Shown here: positions 1 through 11,093 of the stretch, in pieces | Layout: each line of letters begins with the position of its first letter | How positions within the stretch are numbered: position 1 is the stretch's first letter | Assembly: GCA_914767885.1 (NCBI GenBank) | Contig: CAJZBQ010000036.1 | Location: forward strand, 806,001-870,000 | From: Blepharisma stoltei | Lineage: Eukaryota; Ciliophora; Heterotrichea; Heterotrichida; Blepharismidae | Direction: 5' to 3' | DNA length: 64,000 bases | Position numbers and translations under genes: made by a program | Notes under the pieces: generated by a model | Seen by the model: the letters and a program-made list of their open reading frames with translations, nothing else | Database searches by the model: none | Told to the model about the DNA's origin: nothing

Positions 1-449
1 CACACAAAACTAATTTTTAGGCAATGGCATTTTATATCCTAGCCGTCTCTATGCCTCTCCTAGCTAGGATTCACTAGACTTTGATTTGAATTTTTAGTAG
101 CTAATGCAAAAAATTTTACCATAAAGTGAAATCCGAAAGAACGAACGCTTGGGCAATAATTAGAGGACTCTTTTGTTTTTTCTTCATCATGAAATGCACC
201 AGACCAATAGCTCTATAAAGTATGATTGATTATGCTTACAGTCAAGTTTTAACAGACAAATGATTTTAACAAATCATCTTAAGAAATCAAATTCGGGGAT
301 CTGATGAAAGAAGTTGTGATGAGTATAGCTCAAGATCATTTATGCTTATGGGTCTATCTTGGCATCCATCTCTAATTCGGGAATATTATTATATTTGTGA
401 TCCTTTTATGGAGCTACAGGTTTTAAAAATTTTTGCTTGAATAATTTGT
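1..449. other. AT-rich intergenic DNA, nothing recognised
   Basis: No open frame, RNA gene or conserved protein fragment could be read on either strand, even with TGA taken as Trp. It ends at the MITE that begins at 450. Confidence 0.4.
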
Positions 450-1041
450 TTACTCCTCTTTTAAATTGGAACAAAAATTCCTGTTCCACATTAAATGGGC
501 TAATTTTATTTTAAAAAAAATTATATTTAGTTTTCTCTATAAAGAAATTTAAAAAAAAAATAAATAAATTGGACACAACGTTTGAATTTTATTTAATAAA
601 TTAGTCTATTCAACGCAATTAAAACTTCAATTAGGGGTAGGACTTAGGTCCTATATTCGAGCTCAGTAAGAGAAGTCCACGACTTCTAGAGAGTCTCGTC
701 TAAAGAAAATGGGTCTACACAGAGTCTGGTGTAGATCAGAGAAGCTCTAAGGGGCTTGGGGATAGAAACAGGTAGATGGTTAGGCCGACCCACCTACATT
801 ATTCAGAGCTGTGATCCAAGTTGAATGGACTTGAAGAATTATCTTAAACTTAAACTTAAATCGATTCAATGTGAAAGCTTTTTTAAAATAATATTCTATT
901 TGAACTTTTTCAATTAAATTAGATCAAGCTAATTCATAAAAAATAGTATTTTTACCTATTGTTTCAATTTAAAGAAGGTTAAAGTACCCCAAAAATGAAA
1001 AATTTGTAGACATTTTTTGTCCAATTTAAAGGGGGGAGTTA
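450..1041. mobile_element. MITE family C (CCTTTAAATTGGAAC ends) carrying a nested retroposon
   Basis: The left end reads TTA, CTCC, then TTTTAAATTGGAAC. The right end reads TCCAATTTAAAGGGGGGAG and then TTA, so a TTA direct repeat (450-452 and 1039-1041) flanks an inverted repeat. As in the other copies, the left end is a partial hairpin running into 'gggctaatttta'. The interior resembles the family C copies at 35896 and 43153. It lies upstream of the deubiquitinase gene and not inside a recognised frame, so excision cannot be tested here. A GC-richer retroposon-like segment (about 630-870) is inserted in it. Confidence 0.75.
630..872 (-). repeat. retroposon-like repeat with (TTAAAC)n-type tail
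   Basis: A GC-richer block inside the AT-rich MITE ends at the right in three TTAAAC-like units (about 846-868). Its reverse complement shares the order CAGCTCTGAA, TAGGTGG, TCGGCCTAA with the segment at 28055-28095, which has its own hexamer tail (GATTAA)n. This suggests one dispersed non-LTR-type family ending in simple-sequence tails. No clear target-site duplication was found for this copy. Exact ends are uncertain. Confidence 0.5.
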
Positions 1042-1302
1042 GTAAGACAGTGATACTTTGAAAATTTGCCCTCCAAATACTTGAAAAAGATTATTTAGAA
1101 AATTGATTGCTAAATATTTAATGGTATACGTTTTACTTTTGCGCACTCATTTAAATTATAAAGTTTGATTAGGATCCTGTGAGTTCGATAAGTTCTAGCA
1201 GATGGAGGCTGAAAAATAATATCTCTTATTATAAATTTAATTGAGAATACTTGCTTAATATGCTTAATTATAAGTAATTCTTAATTTTATACTAGTAAAT
1301 TA

Positions 1303-4074
1303 TTATTTCGCTATTTCTCTATATTCTTTGAAACTCAATGGTTTTTGAGTTCCTTGGGTAAGTTTAACATGCAATTTGTATCATTTCTCAAATAAATCGT
1401 TTTTAAAATAGTTCAAGTTTTCTAAAAGTCTAGAAGCTATATCTTTTTTAGCCCACCCATCCCTCCAGGCATATGCATCAAAATTCTCAAGAAATTCCAA
1501 AATATTAAGAAAATCTTGTGGAAAATCTGTCCATTCAAAGGTTGAATTCGCGGAGCCAGAGTTGATTGCCTGCAAAAGCTCTTTCACTTTTTTAGCATTT
1601 TCGCCAGCTAATCTGAATTTATCTTTGTTATCATTGATTGAGTCAATAATGTTTCTAACTTGCTTGTAGTGAGTATCAGTTTTATCTAATGAGAAGCAAG
1701 TTATTGTCACAACATGGCCCATTGTTTCAATTGCACGGCTGTGCTCTGCTAACTCTAAATCGCTGATTATTTGAGAGAGTAATCGCAAGATCATTACTTT
1801 TTGAGCATCCTTGAGTATTTCCTGGTAAAAAGTCCTTTCGTTTGAAGGAAACTGCGCTTCATACACAAATGATTTCATTGCATTAATATATTCGCCTTCA
1901 ATCAAACTTTGTAGCGCAAAGCCAGCAACATAGGCCTGCTTTATAATATTTTTATATTGATTTTTATATTTTTCAAGGTTTTTCAAATAGCTAGAACTCA
2001 ATTCAATAAAGCTGGGAGCATCCTTATTTGATTTAATGAAGAACTGGCTCAATTTTGCATATATAGGGTCGTTTCTATCATAATCCTTGAGCGATCCTTT
2101 TTCTGGATAGATTGCTTGGAGGCAAGAATCCAGGATATATCACTTGCATAGAGGAATTTCTCCTTTAATTCTCAAATACACAGAAAAATTAATTAGCTCA
2201 TGACGAATACTTCCAGAAGATTTGTCTTTCAAAGAGTCATAGCTCATATATTGGCTTTCACAAGCAGTGTATCTCGTATCATACCAATTTTTTATCTCTT
2301 TCAAAGCTAAGGTTGCTCTGGATTCGGCCAATTTCTCGTTTTCTAAGAGATTGTGAACTTTCACTTCTTCGATTAATTCAGCTGAGAGATAAGAAGAGTA
2401 ATCATCGTCTGCTGGGGCATCAGAGAGGACTGTATAAGAGCAATATAAAGAATCCTTGGGCTGAGGCTTCAATGATGAGTCTATATAAACTAAAGAATAA
2501 GCAGAACTGCTACCATTGCCTCCATAACTGATTTCAAAGACCTCCTCTTCTGATATGTTTGTCACATTAATATCGTTGTATTTTCTCCATAAGTCCTTTT
2601 CTGAATCATAAATAAAGGTAAAATAATGTCCCCCTTCAGCACTTCCTTCGTGCACAAGTATTGAATGAAGGTAGTAAGGAGTTTTCATTAGTTCTGGCAC
2701 GTTGAATTTCTCCTCCAGCTCTTTCTTCAGCCCTTCAAGCTCATACTTTTTGTGCTCCATTGACTCTTGGCATTGCTTTCCTAAGTACTCAAGCCAACTG
2801 GGGAGAACTTCTAGAACTTGGCTATCACTTTTATTTTTGGTCAGAATTCCTTCTTTTTGAGGTCCATCTTCTTGCAACTCCTCTTTTACAAAAGTGCTTG
2901 CAAGCTGCAATATATTTGGCAGACTCAAGCCAGAATTCTTGTATTTCGAAATTGAGTCAATAGTTTCTTCTAAACTTTTTATCTGTTTTCTGAGTCTCTT
3001 AAAAACGGTATGCTGCTTCTTGGCTGCCTTTTTATTCTTGCTTAAAAACCGATCTACAAATAAAACTTTAGGGAAATCAAATCGCTTATTGATTTTCATA
3101 AGTTCTTTCTTTTCTTTGTCGTAAGCTGCTCTTTGGATTTGGAATAGCAAAATTGAAGGCAGTTTATCGACCCACACTCTTTGAGTTGCAGTGGTTTCGG
3201 TGCCGGATGGAGTTGTGAAGTTTTCTATCCTTGCACTCTTTGAGCATTCCCATGCTGTAAGTAAATCTCCGTAATCGACATCTAGATTAATTTGTCCAAA
3301 AATCACAGTATTCTTCTGAGTATTCCTCGTTCCGTCATCTTCGTTAAAAAGAATTGCCTCAGTCTGTTTTCCATAAAACATATCAGACAGAGACCCATCC
3401 ACACTTACCATTATGCCGGTGCTTGTTCTGAATGTCTCAATTCCCTCGACCTCATCCCTCCTTCTCATGGCCTCAGCAATTCTCGATACTAAGATCATAT
3501 TGAATTCTCCTACATCCCTTTGCCCTCCAATTTCTACTTTATTGCCAAAGTCGTCTGTAATAGAGCTTAAGACAGGAGTTGGGTCAATATACTTGCGATT
3601 GCTTCCTATCATTAGTGCAAATAGTTTCTGAAGCTGAGAAAGAAGCTTATAGCTGTTGCTTTTGGCTTCATTTTCTTCTTTCACTTCTTCAGGCACCCTA
3701 AATTTCATGATTTCTTTGACAAATGTTGGAATCATAAAATAAGTTTGAATGAGAGAATTGAAGTAGCAAGTGTTGCCGATGTTTTTCAATCCCACTGGGG
3801 TCCCTTCAACTCTTCTTCGCTCTTCTGGATTTAGAGGCTCAAATGCGTTCAAGTCGTATTGAGCCGGTCTCTGAAATTGCAAATTATTATCATGGCTTGT
3901 AGAATTTGTAGTGTTTTGGTCATAATTATTATGGCTTTGACTGTCTTTTGAAAGAAGTCAGTTTAATGCAGAGTCAGAGCCACTTCCACATATCCTGATT
4001 GCTTGCTCAACATCAGGATAAGCAAAGCCCATCATTATCAACTCCTCAGCTTTTGAACTATTATAGCTTTCCAT
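1303..4074 (-). CDS. UBA-domain ubiquitin-specific protease (USP25/28-like)
   Basis: Predicted cysteine protease that removes ubiquitin from proteins, 923 aa when TGA is read as Trp. An N-terminal UBA-type domain (about residues 9-42, motif MMGFAYPDVEQAI, then LNWLLS) is followed by the USP catalytic domain. The Cys box GLKNIGNTCYFNSL places the nucleophile near Cys103, and the His box HEGSAEGGHYFTFIYD lies near residue 480, followed by KYNDINV. The start was chosen because only this ATG includes the UBA domain; the more downstream open stretch lacks it. Reading through TGA (KWYILD near 2140 and KWYKLH near 1381) joins three open stretches up to a TAA. No introns or IESs were detected, unusual in this window. 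The UBA plus USP order resembles USP25/USP28, but the subfamily is an inference. Confidence 0.9.
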
Positions 4075-4615
4075 ATTTATTATTATAGAATGATTATTTA
4101 GCTTCTTCAAAATCGGAGATATGGCTTATTTTCGTTTCTTATACTCAAATTCGGCCAGATAATATAACGAATGAAATTATTAAAAAAGGTGGGTAAATTT
4201 TTACAGAGTAATTATTTTATTTTTAAAAGTTTATTAAAAAAACAATATTAGTTCTGTATATTATTGCGAGATAATTTAAGAACTAAAGCAATTATTAGAG
4301 CGTGTCCTTAATATTTTATTTTTAATAAGAAATTAATTTTTTACTCGTATTATATTTGAAGAGCATTAATGGTTGTATGCTTTATTAGCAATTTACAAGT
4401 AAAATTTTAAAAATTAAATTATTTTTGAAATTTATCCAAGCCATATTTACTTTTTGTGTTATATTCAGAAATGATCGGAGAATTTATAATTTTTTAACTG
4501 AATAGAAACTTTTGGCTTGAGGATCTTCAAATCCATTGTTTTTATTATATTCATTAAAATAATGCTGATGATAAAGCATTTTTCAATAATCTCAAAGCGA
4601 AATTTTGCAATATTA
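4075..4615. other. intergenic region between divergent genes
   Basis: AT-rich spacer between the USP gene (-) and the uracil-DNA glycosylase gene (+). It must hold both promoters, but no motif could be recognised. An in-frame ATG at 4517 could extend the glycosylase by 33 residues. Confidence 0.4.
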
Positions 4616-5461
4616 ATGGACAAATTCGTTGTAAGAAAGCGCTCTAAAGCTAGCACTGAATCAAAACAGTCAGACGAAGCTCCAATAGAAGAAGAAGAAA
4701 AAAAATCTCCTAAAAAAGTCCCTCCTACGATCCAGCCAAACCAGGAAGAAGTTAAAGAAGGATTTCCATCTTATGATGAGTTCGAGTCTCAAATGCATCC
4801 ATCTTGGATAAATGTCTTAAGACCTTGGCTCGATACAGGTAAGTTGCGGAAACTTCACACATGGCTTACAACTGAATATGCCACGACTGCTTGCCGCCCA
4901 CCTCCACATGAGATTTTTACCGCATTTCGGCTCACTCCATTCGACAGCATAAAAGTTGTGGTTGTTGGCCAAGACCCTTATCCAGCTCCAAATGATGCTA
5001 TGGGCCTTAGTTTTTCAGTTCACCGTGGAATAAAGGTTCCTGGCAGTTTAAGAAACATTTATAAGTGCTTGCAAACAGACTCTTCATTGAACTTTAAACC
5101 TCCAAAACATGGTGACTTAACCAGATGGGCTGAGCAAGGTGTTTTTATGCTAAACGCAGTTTTAACAGTTAGACAAGGAGCTCCTAATTCTCATGCCAAA
5201 AAAGGATGGGAAGAGTTCACTGATGAGGTGATCAAAGCAATCAATAAAGAAAGATCAGGAGTAGTCTTCATGCTTTGGGGCGCTTTTGCCCAAGCCAAAG
5301 CTCAAGGCGTCAATCGAAGTAAGCACTTTATTTTGGAAGCCTGCCACCCATCTCCACTTTCAGCTTCTAAAGGTGGCTTCTTTACTTGCAGACATTTTTC
5401 AAGGGCAAATGAATATCTAAGATCAAATGGAGCCAGTGAAATCGACTGGAATTTGGAGTAA
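4616..5461 (+). CDS. UNG: uracil-DNA glycosylase, family 1
   Basis: Base-excision repair enzyme that removes uracil from DNA, 281 aa from the chosen ATG. The water-activating loop reads VVVGQDPYPAPNDAMGLSFS (catalytic Asp near residue 119), followed by LNAVLTVRQGAPNSHAKKGW, VVFMLWGAFAQAKA, and the minor-groove loop HPSPLSASKGG (His near 243). The usual His after GQDPY is Pro here; as I recall, some bacterial enzymes show the same change. The N-terminal 65 residues are basic and acidic low complexity. The start at 4616 gives MDKFVVRKRS; an in-frame ATG at 4517 would add a hydrophobic, Ile-rich stretch that might target mitochondria. No IES or intron was seen. Confidence 0.93.
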   Translation: MDKFVVRKRSKASTESKQSDEAPIEEEEKKSPKKVPPTIQPNQEEVKEGFPSYDEFESQMHPSWINVLRPWLDTGKLRKLHTWLTTEYATTACRPPPHEIFTAFRLTPFDSIKVVVVGQDPYPAPNDAMGLSFSVHRGIKVPGSLRNIYKCLQTDSSLNFKPPKHGDLTRWAEQGVFMLNAVLTVRQGAPNSHAKKGWEEFTDEVIKAINKERSGVVFMLWGAFAQAKAQGVNRSKHFILEACHPSPLSASKGGFFTCRHFSRANEYLRSNGASEIDWNLE

Positions 5462-5517
5462 AATTGAAAATTAATTCTAATTATTTTATTTGTGACATTT
5501 TAATATAAAAATAGCCA

Positions 5518-6348
5518 ATGGAACAGGAATTCAGAAAGGCTCTTAATTACATCAAAGATACAAGCAACCCACCTCTAGATACTAATAATGAGCAGAAACT
5601 AGATTTCTACGCCTTGTTCAAACAAGCAACAGATGGAGCACCTAAAGGCTCAGCACCTTCTAGGCTAAAAGTTGTTGAAAGAGCTAAATTCATGGCATGG
5701 AAAGCGAGAGAAAAACTGACAAAGGAAGAAGCGATGAGAGAGTATGTTGCATTACTGACTAAGCTTGCACCTAAATGGAGAGAAAGAGCTAACTCTCCCC
5801 CTCCATCCTTGATCGAACGACTCGCCATCGTTCGATCAAGGATGGGGGTTAAAAAAAAAATTTATATATAAAATGAAAAAGATATATATATAGATTTTTT
5901 TTATTTACTTTAAATAAGAGGGTTAAGAGTATTTAATAATTATTTTTACAGCAAAAAATTGAATTAATTTCATAAAAATACCAATTTTTAATATTTTGAT
6001 TTATTAGTTACCCTTTTTTAAACTGTATAAATTTTAATTTAAATTAAATATTTTTTTAAAATTTTAAAGAATCTCTATTTTATTAGATTATTGAGCTTTT
6101 AAGCCTATGTTGATGTCTAAATCACTTCGGATGGTTGATTTCGCAGCTTTCTGTCGTCTCAAAGCTCTGAAAACAAACTCATTAGGCACATCTTCCAAAG
6201 CATTTGATAACTAATATTTTTTATATATATAAAAAATTTGCATGATATGAAAATCGTTCGATCAAGGATGGGGGTTAATTTTCCCCCAATTTTTAGGAAT
6301 TTTTACAGTCAATCGTTCGATCAAGGATGGGGGGGGAGTAAGCTTTAA
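5518..6348 (+). CDS. acyl-CoA-binding protein, interrupted by an IES
   Basis: Small cytosolic carrier of long-chain acyl-CoA esters. The ACBP fold is clear from DFYALFKQATDGAP, then RAKFMAWKAREKLTKEEAM and the end WRERA. A family B MITE interrupts the last codons (TAA at 5790-5792 and 6339-6341). Removing the MITE plus one repeat copy joins GCT to AAG CTT TAA, giving a 93-aa protein ending RERAKL, the normal ACBP length. Without removal the frame runs into the MITE's C-rich end, giving the odd tail NSPPPSL. The stop codon is therefore supplied by correct excision. Confidence 0.92.
5790..6341. mobile_element. IES: MITE family B (CCATCCTTGATCGAAC ends)
   Basis: About 549 bp flanked by TAA direct repeats. 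The left terminus is a hairpin: CCCCCTCCATCCTTGATCGAAC, then 7 bp, then GTTCGATCAAGGATGGGGG and TTAA. The right side has two direct copies of GTTCGATCAAGGATGGGGG about 40 bp apart, the last ending GGGGAG plus TAA. This layout (terminal hairpin at one end, tandem motif at the other, AT-rich middle) is the same as the family A copies, although the core sequence differs. Excision restores the acyl-CoA-binding protein gene. Confidence 0.92.
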
Positions 6349-6605
6349 TTATTCTTATCTTAAATAAGTATAGTATCAATAATTCGTCTGTAAGGCTTAA
6401 CGAATGAAGTGAGGAATTCATGCTCTAATTTCAATTTGATATAGCTAACAATCGATCACAATAATTGCTAATGATTTTCTTTTAGAAGAATTAAACTTAT
6501 TAAGATGAAAAAAAAAACTTAATATCAACCTAAGCTGATGATTTAAAATTGCTGCTATTCAAAAGAATCACAGAATAGTCAACTAAATCAACACTATATA
6601 TAAAA

Positions 6606-8021
6606 ATGGAAGATCTGCTTATTCCCCACTCTTCAGCGAGCAAGTCATTTGCTTCTACCCTGGAAGATTAATATTTTTTATATTAAAAGTTTTTTCAAAA
6701 AATGGAATTGAAAAATGATTTAATATCTAAACTTGCTTTAGGATGCAAACTCTTTAAAATTTAATTGAGTGAACTAGAGATTAATTGTAATCATTTATTA
6801 TTTATATATTAAATTCTTTTTAAAAAATTATATTACAAAAAATCGTCATTTTTTAATGATTTTGCTTACTATCGGAAACGGGGAGTTAGCAGCCTCTCAA
6901 TTTATAATAAAGTTGGATATGTTTATAACCCAGCACTACTTCAGCATAGAGACAATCGTAACTTCTAAAAAGCATATGAAGAGCATGTCGAGAAGCCTGA
7001 TCGCATTGAAGCCGTGCATTCAAATTTAGATGCTGAAGGAGTGTTGCCAAAATTAATAAGCATTCCTGCTACTGAAGCTCCGCAAGAAGAAATCAACAAA
7101 GTCCACTCAAGTGTTCACTGCGAAAAAATGCAAAGCATCATCTTGCAGCCTGGGAAGGAAAACAAAAAAGCAAAATATTCTCTTAATCCTGACTGTTACA
7201 ATAACTTTTATACATATGAGTGCGCTCATTTGGCTTGTGGAGGCATGCTTAACGCAGTTAAAGAAGTCGCCAGTGGAAACATTAGCTCAGCTTTTGCAAA
7301 CATCAGACCCCCAGGACACCATGCAAAAATTGATGATGTAGGTGGCTTTTGCTTTATCAACAATGTGGCTGTTGCAGCTAAGCACGCTATTTCAAGTTTG
7401 GGTATTAGAAAAGTATTTATCTTGGACTGGGATGTACACCATGGAAATGGAACACAAGATATTTTTAAAGCAGACCCGAATGTGCTTGCAGTCAGTCTTC
7501 ATCGCTACGACAATGGAGACTTCTGGCCTGTAAATTTTATTTAGAATGAAGCAACTTCTGCAGAGACATTTATTGGGGTTGAAGAAGGAAGAGGATTTAA
7601 TATCAATGTCGCATGAAATACAGAAAATGGCGCTAAGAAATCACAGTTTGGAGATAATGAATATAAGTATGCGTTTGATAATTTGATATTCCCTGTTGCA
7701 AAAGAGTTTGATCCTGACTTAGTTCTAATAGCGTGTGGATTTGATGCAATGAGGAATGATCCATTAGGTAAAATGGCATTGTCACCAGAAATCTATGGCT
7801 ATATGACAAATAAAGTCATGGAACTAGCAGGAGGAAAAGTAGTTGCTGCGTTGGAAGGGGGATATAACTTAAAAAATCTTAGGGCTGGTAGCAAAGCTGT
7901 TGTTTCTGCTTTGCTTGGTGAAGAAGTGAAGTCTTCAGGATATGATGAGTGCTGTGATTTGGCTAAGCAATGTGTAGAAGCATCTATGAAATCCGTTAAC
8001 GAGTACTGGACATTAAACTAG
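6606..8021 (+). CDS. class II-type histone deacetylase, with one IES and two 15-nt introns
   Basis: Zinc-dependent lysine deacetylase, 372 aa after removing the IES (6619-6888) and introns 6958-6972 and 7530-7544. Conserved parts in order are VGYVYNPALLQHRDNPYEEH, EKPDRIEAV, RPPGHHAK, GGFCFINN, DWDVHHGNGTQ (zinc Asp/His), NINVAWN, ACGFDAMRNDP (zinc Asp) and ALEGGYN. The RPPGHHA and GGFCFINN motifs place it with HDAC6-like class II enzymes. The first exon holds only five codons (MEDLL) before the IES; joining across it gives MEDLLSSLSIYNKVGYVYN. The Trp in NVAWN is TGA, direct evidence for the code. The substrate could be histone or tubulin; sequence alone does not decide. Confidence 0.93.
6619..6888. 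mobile_element. IES: decayed MITE family A
   Basis: TTA direct repeats at 6619-6621 and 6886-6888 bound 267 bp. The left end (TTCCCCACTCTTCAGCGAGC, then a mirrored GCTTCTACCCTGGAAGATTAA) is a decayed copy of the family hairpin. The right end TTTGCTTACTATCGG..GGGGAG is a decayed CTCACGG-type end. Removal joins ATG GAA GAT CTG CT to TAGC in the histone deacetylase frame. Confidence 0.85.
6958..6972 (+). other. 15-nt intron
   Basis: GTAACTTCTAAAAAG contains an in-frame TAA; removing it turns RDN and PYEEHVEKP into one histone deacetylase segment. Confidence 0.9.
7530..7544 (+). other. 15-nt intron
   Basis: GTAAATTTTATTTAG ends one open frame with TAG; removing it gives GDFWPNEATSAETFIG, which continues the deacetylase fold. 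Confidence 0.95.
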
Positions 8022-8226
8022 CTTCCCTTAATTTTCTTTATCCTTAAGTATCTGAATCATGCACTTATAAGATATATCATCGATATCTATTTTTCTTTGT
8101 TTTTGAGGGCCTTTGGACTTGATTTGGCTATTGATTTGTGCTTAGAACCAGTACAATAAGTTCTAAAGCAATCCAATCAATTTTCTTAACGTAAAGACAT
8201 AAGAGGCATTGTGTTTAGAATATAAA

Positions 8227-10933
8227 ATGGATTTAAGATCAATTTTAAATAAACATCAGGGGCCTGCACAATCATCCCCATGAAGCTCCCACATCTCCCT
8301 TTCAACAGGAAACTCATCTGCTGTAGCAAGACTACTTGATTCTCTTTCAATGAGAGCTCTTCTTTTAATTCGGAGTTTACATTTAGAGCTGGTAATTGAT
8401 GCTCCCTCTATGCCTCTTAACGAAAATCTTCTCTTAAATCATATAGACGCCTCAATTGAATTTGTAACAGGCAGATCGTATTCTGCTTTAAAGTATGACA
8501 GAAACATGGAATTAGGATTCAGCAAACAAAAGAAAATGAAAGGTTTATTTGAGTAAGCGATATATAGAATCCTCAAATGAAAAATTGACGAAGATATTTC
8601 TAGCGAAGAATTTTCTTGCCTTTATTCGCAATGGCTGGAAACATATAACATCCCAGATATTCTGAGTGCTCAAAGTTCGCAAGAAATTAACGAGGTTTTC
8701 ACATTTTTTTTAATTTTGGAAGAAGGTCAAGGGTTTCAAGTGAAGCTTATAGAGAAAGTAAAAGCTACTCAGATTGAAATGATGATTTTTCTGGTTACTA
8801 ATGAGTACAACAAAGCATTGCTTTCAAGATGGTCGATTAGTTCTGAATGGATTCAGCTGTCAGAGTCATTATTTAGGGCATTAGATGAGGAGGAAAATGG
8901 CCATATAGATGCTGAATCAGTTCAATTTCTAGTTTTAGCCCTGCTGCTCCCTGAATCGAAAATCGACCCAGTTTTGGCAAGAAAACAAGTTTATCAAATG
9001 CTCCAAGATATGAGCCACTGCAATGGTCTTATCACTCTCCGTTGCTGAAAATCTTATTTGCTTAGTACCCTTTTCATAAGAAAGCAAAACTATTGGAAAA
9101 ATCCTTATTTTGGGTAAAGACCCATCTTCCGTGAGGAAACGAAAAATTTTTATGAAAAATTTTTGATACATAAGTGATAATTATTATAATTAATGAAATC
9201 ATAGCTAATTCGTTTAATTATAAAGAACTTGCTTTCGCAAATATTAATTTTTTTAAAGTTTTTATATATATAATTTTTTTTAAAAAAATTAACCCCCTCT
9301 CCGTGAGCGAGCAAAATTTGTTTGTTCGCTCACGGTGGGGAAGTCAGTAAAAAAAATGAACTCTCCTGATGACCTTCGACTGCTGCAGAACAGACTTCAC
9401 TCTATAGTTGAAATATGGAGAGAAGTAAGAAATAAAATTTTTACGAAAGAAATACCTGCTTTGTCAAAATGCACGTACTTAGCAACTAGCAAGCAAGAGC
9501 TTCCTTCAATTTGGAATCAAGCCATAATGTTATCACTCTCAAGCTCTTTAAGAAGTATTTTCTAATTAGACTGGGAACGATTATATAAATTCCTGCGATT
9601 CTCAGGCTGGCTTTTAGGAAGCACCCCAACTTTATCAACAAAAGGCCAATGCTTCATCCAGGGCACTTATATTCAGGATTCATCAGAACTTTCATTGTAT
9701 CTAATATCAAATTACCTACTCCGAACCTGATCAGCAAGCAAAATCATTAGAAAAATATATTATTTTTGGGAAAATTAACCCCATGTTGCGAGTAAAAGAT
9801 ATATTTAATATAATTATTTTACCATAATGATTATATATATTTAAAATTTTAAAATCAAGATCTCCAGCTGATTATAATACATTTCAATAGCTTGTATCTT
9901 TTAAAATTAAATTTTATAAATTCAATAGATATTTTATTTCAAATATTTATATTTTCTAAAATCAATTTATAGATTCTAGAAATAAAATTTTAAAAAAATT
10001 AACCCCTTTGCTAGAGAGTTAGAACTCGAAGGCCAGTTTCACACAAGTGTTGCAATAAATTGTTTAACTCAGGAATCTCTTACTCAGGTGGCTGGAGATC
10101 CAAGATTTCAAGCAATTCTTAAGACAATACAAACTTATGATAAATTAATTGGAGCAGTTCTCTCAGAAATTATCTCAGCATATAAGGCTACCATTAGTAA
10201 TAATGAGCCTGCAGGTCCTCCAACAATACCAATAAGCATAGGCAATATTGGGAAATGCTTGGAGCTCAAACCTAAGCCATCTGAAACATCGGAAAATACA
10301 CCAGCAGCTTCAAGAAAGAATTCTGAAGTCGCCCCTCCAGTAAGGCTAAAAACTGTCAGAACCAGTCCAACTTTGATTCCAAGTCGCAAAATTTTGATGA
10401 AGAATAGTGATAAAACAGATAGAGGCGAAAGATCAGCAGCTACTCCAAACCGTCTCGAAAGAAATAGAACAGAGGTCACAGTGCAGCGTATATCAACTAC
10501 TCCAAATCGACTTGAAAGAAATAAAACAGAGATTGCCGTTCAACGATCGCATGCACAAATTACTCCAACTCGGCAAGTAAAAGCTTCATCTATAACAGCT
10601 AGAACTAAGAGATCAGCTACTGTTACTGAAAGTCCTGATTTTCTCAAAAAGCAGCCAACTACTCCTATACTTGAAACTCCTGTGTCAATTGATTCGAAAG
10701 CCCTTCAAGGAGCTTTCACTGATAGAAATACAGTGACTCCAACTAAAGGATCAAGGCAAGCTGTTTCTGGAACACCAGCTACATCAAAATCTGCAAAGAG
10801 TTCAAGTATTAATATTCGCAGCGTCACTCCTACTAAATCATCAATAAGTTTAAACATTTATCCATCATCCAAAACTCCTATTAAGAAAGTTGAGAAATAC
10901 GATGATGTTATGAAAAGGCTGTCCAAAAAATAA
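8227..10933 (+). CDS. unknown protein with basic TP-rich repeat tail; two IESs, two introns
   Basis: Not recognised. With TGA as Trp, introns 8553-8567 and 9555-9569, and IESs 9062-9349 and 9716-10021 removed, the frame codes for roughly 695 aa. The N-terminal half is helical, with an EF-hand-like stretch (ALDEEENGHIDAESVQFL). The C-terminal half is Ser/Thr/Pro and Lys rich, with an imperfect repeat ATPNRLERNRTEVTVQR / TTPNRLERNKTEIAVQR (near 10440-10545). The junction over 9716-10021 is in frame (SNYL joined to ELEGQFH). The junction over 9062-9349 is one base off: the downstream A8 run would need to be A7, so a homopolymer error or a real defect is possible. Microtubule binding would fit the basic tail but is only a guess. 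Confidence 0.65.
8553..8567 (+). other. 15-nt intron
   Basis: GTAAGCGATATATAG; removal joins KGLFE to ILKWKIDED. Confidence 0.85.
9062..9349. mobile_element. IES: MITE family A, reverse orientation, frame off by one
   Basis: About 285 bp. Here the tandem-motif side is on the left (AGAAAGCAAAACTATTGG, then CATCTTCCGTGAGGAAACG) and the hairpin on the right (CCTCTCCGTGAGCGAGC, loop, GTTCGCTCACGGTGGGG). This mirrors the copy at 17805. Flanks read TTA on the left and TCA then GTA on the right, so the direct repeat is imperfect. Removing it leaves the host frame shifted by one base, next to a run of eight A (9349-9356). Confidence 0.75.
9555..9569 (+). other. 15-nt intron
   Basis: GTATTTTCTAATTAG carries an in-frame TAA; removal gives SSLRNWERLYKFL. 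Confidence 0.85.
9716..10021. mobile_element. IES: decayed MITE family A, reverse orientation
   Basis: About 303 bp between CTA (9716-9718) and TTA (10019-10021), sharing TA. The left side CTCCGAACCTGATCAGCAAGC and the right side TTAACCCCTTTGCTAGAGAG are degraded family ends. Joining at TA gives AAT TAC CTA GAA CTC, an open frame through the following 300 codons. Confidence 0.8.
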
Positions 10934-11093
10934 TATTGTAACTTTATTTTCTTATATTTGCTAAAAAAGGTAAGAAATAGTAAATTAAATTAGCTTAATT
11001 AAAATATATCATAGTTTGCGCAAATATAATTCCATATCTTATTTAGTTTTATAACACTTTACCATTATAGTTATACTGGAAGAGAATATTAAT

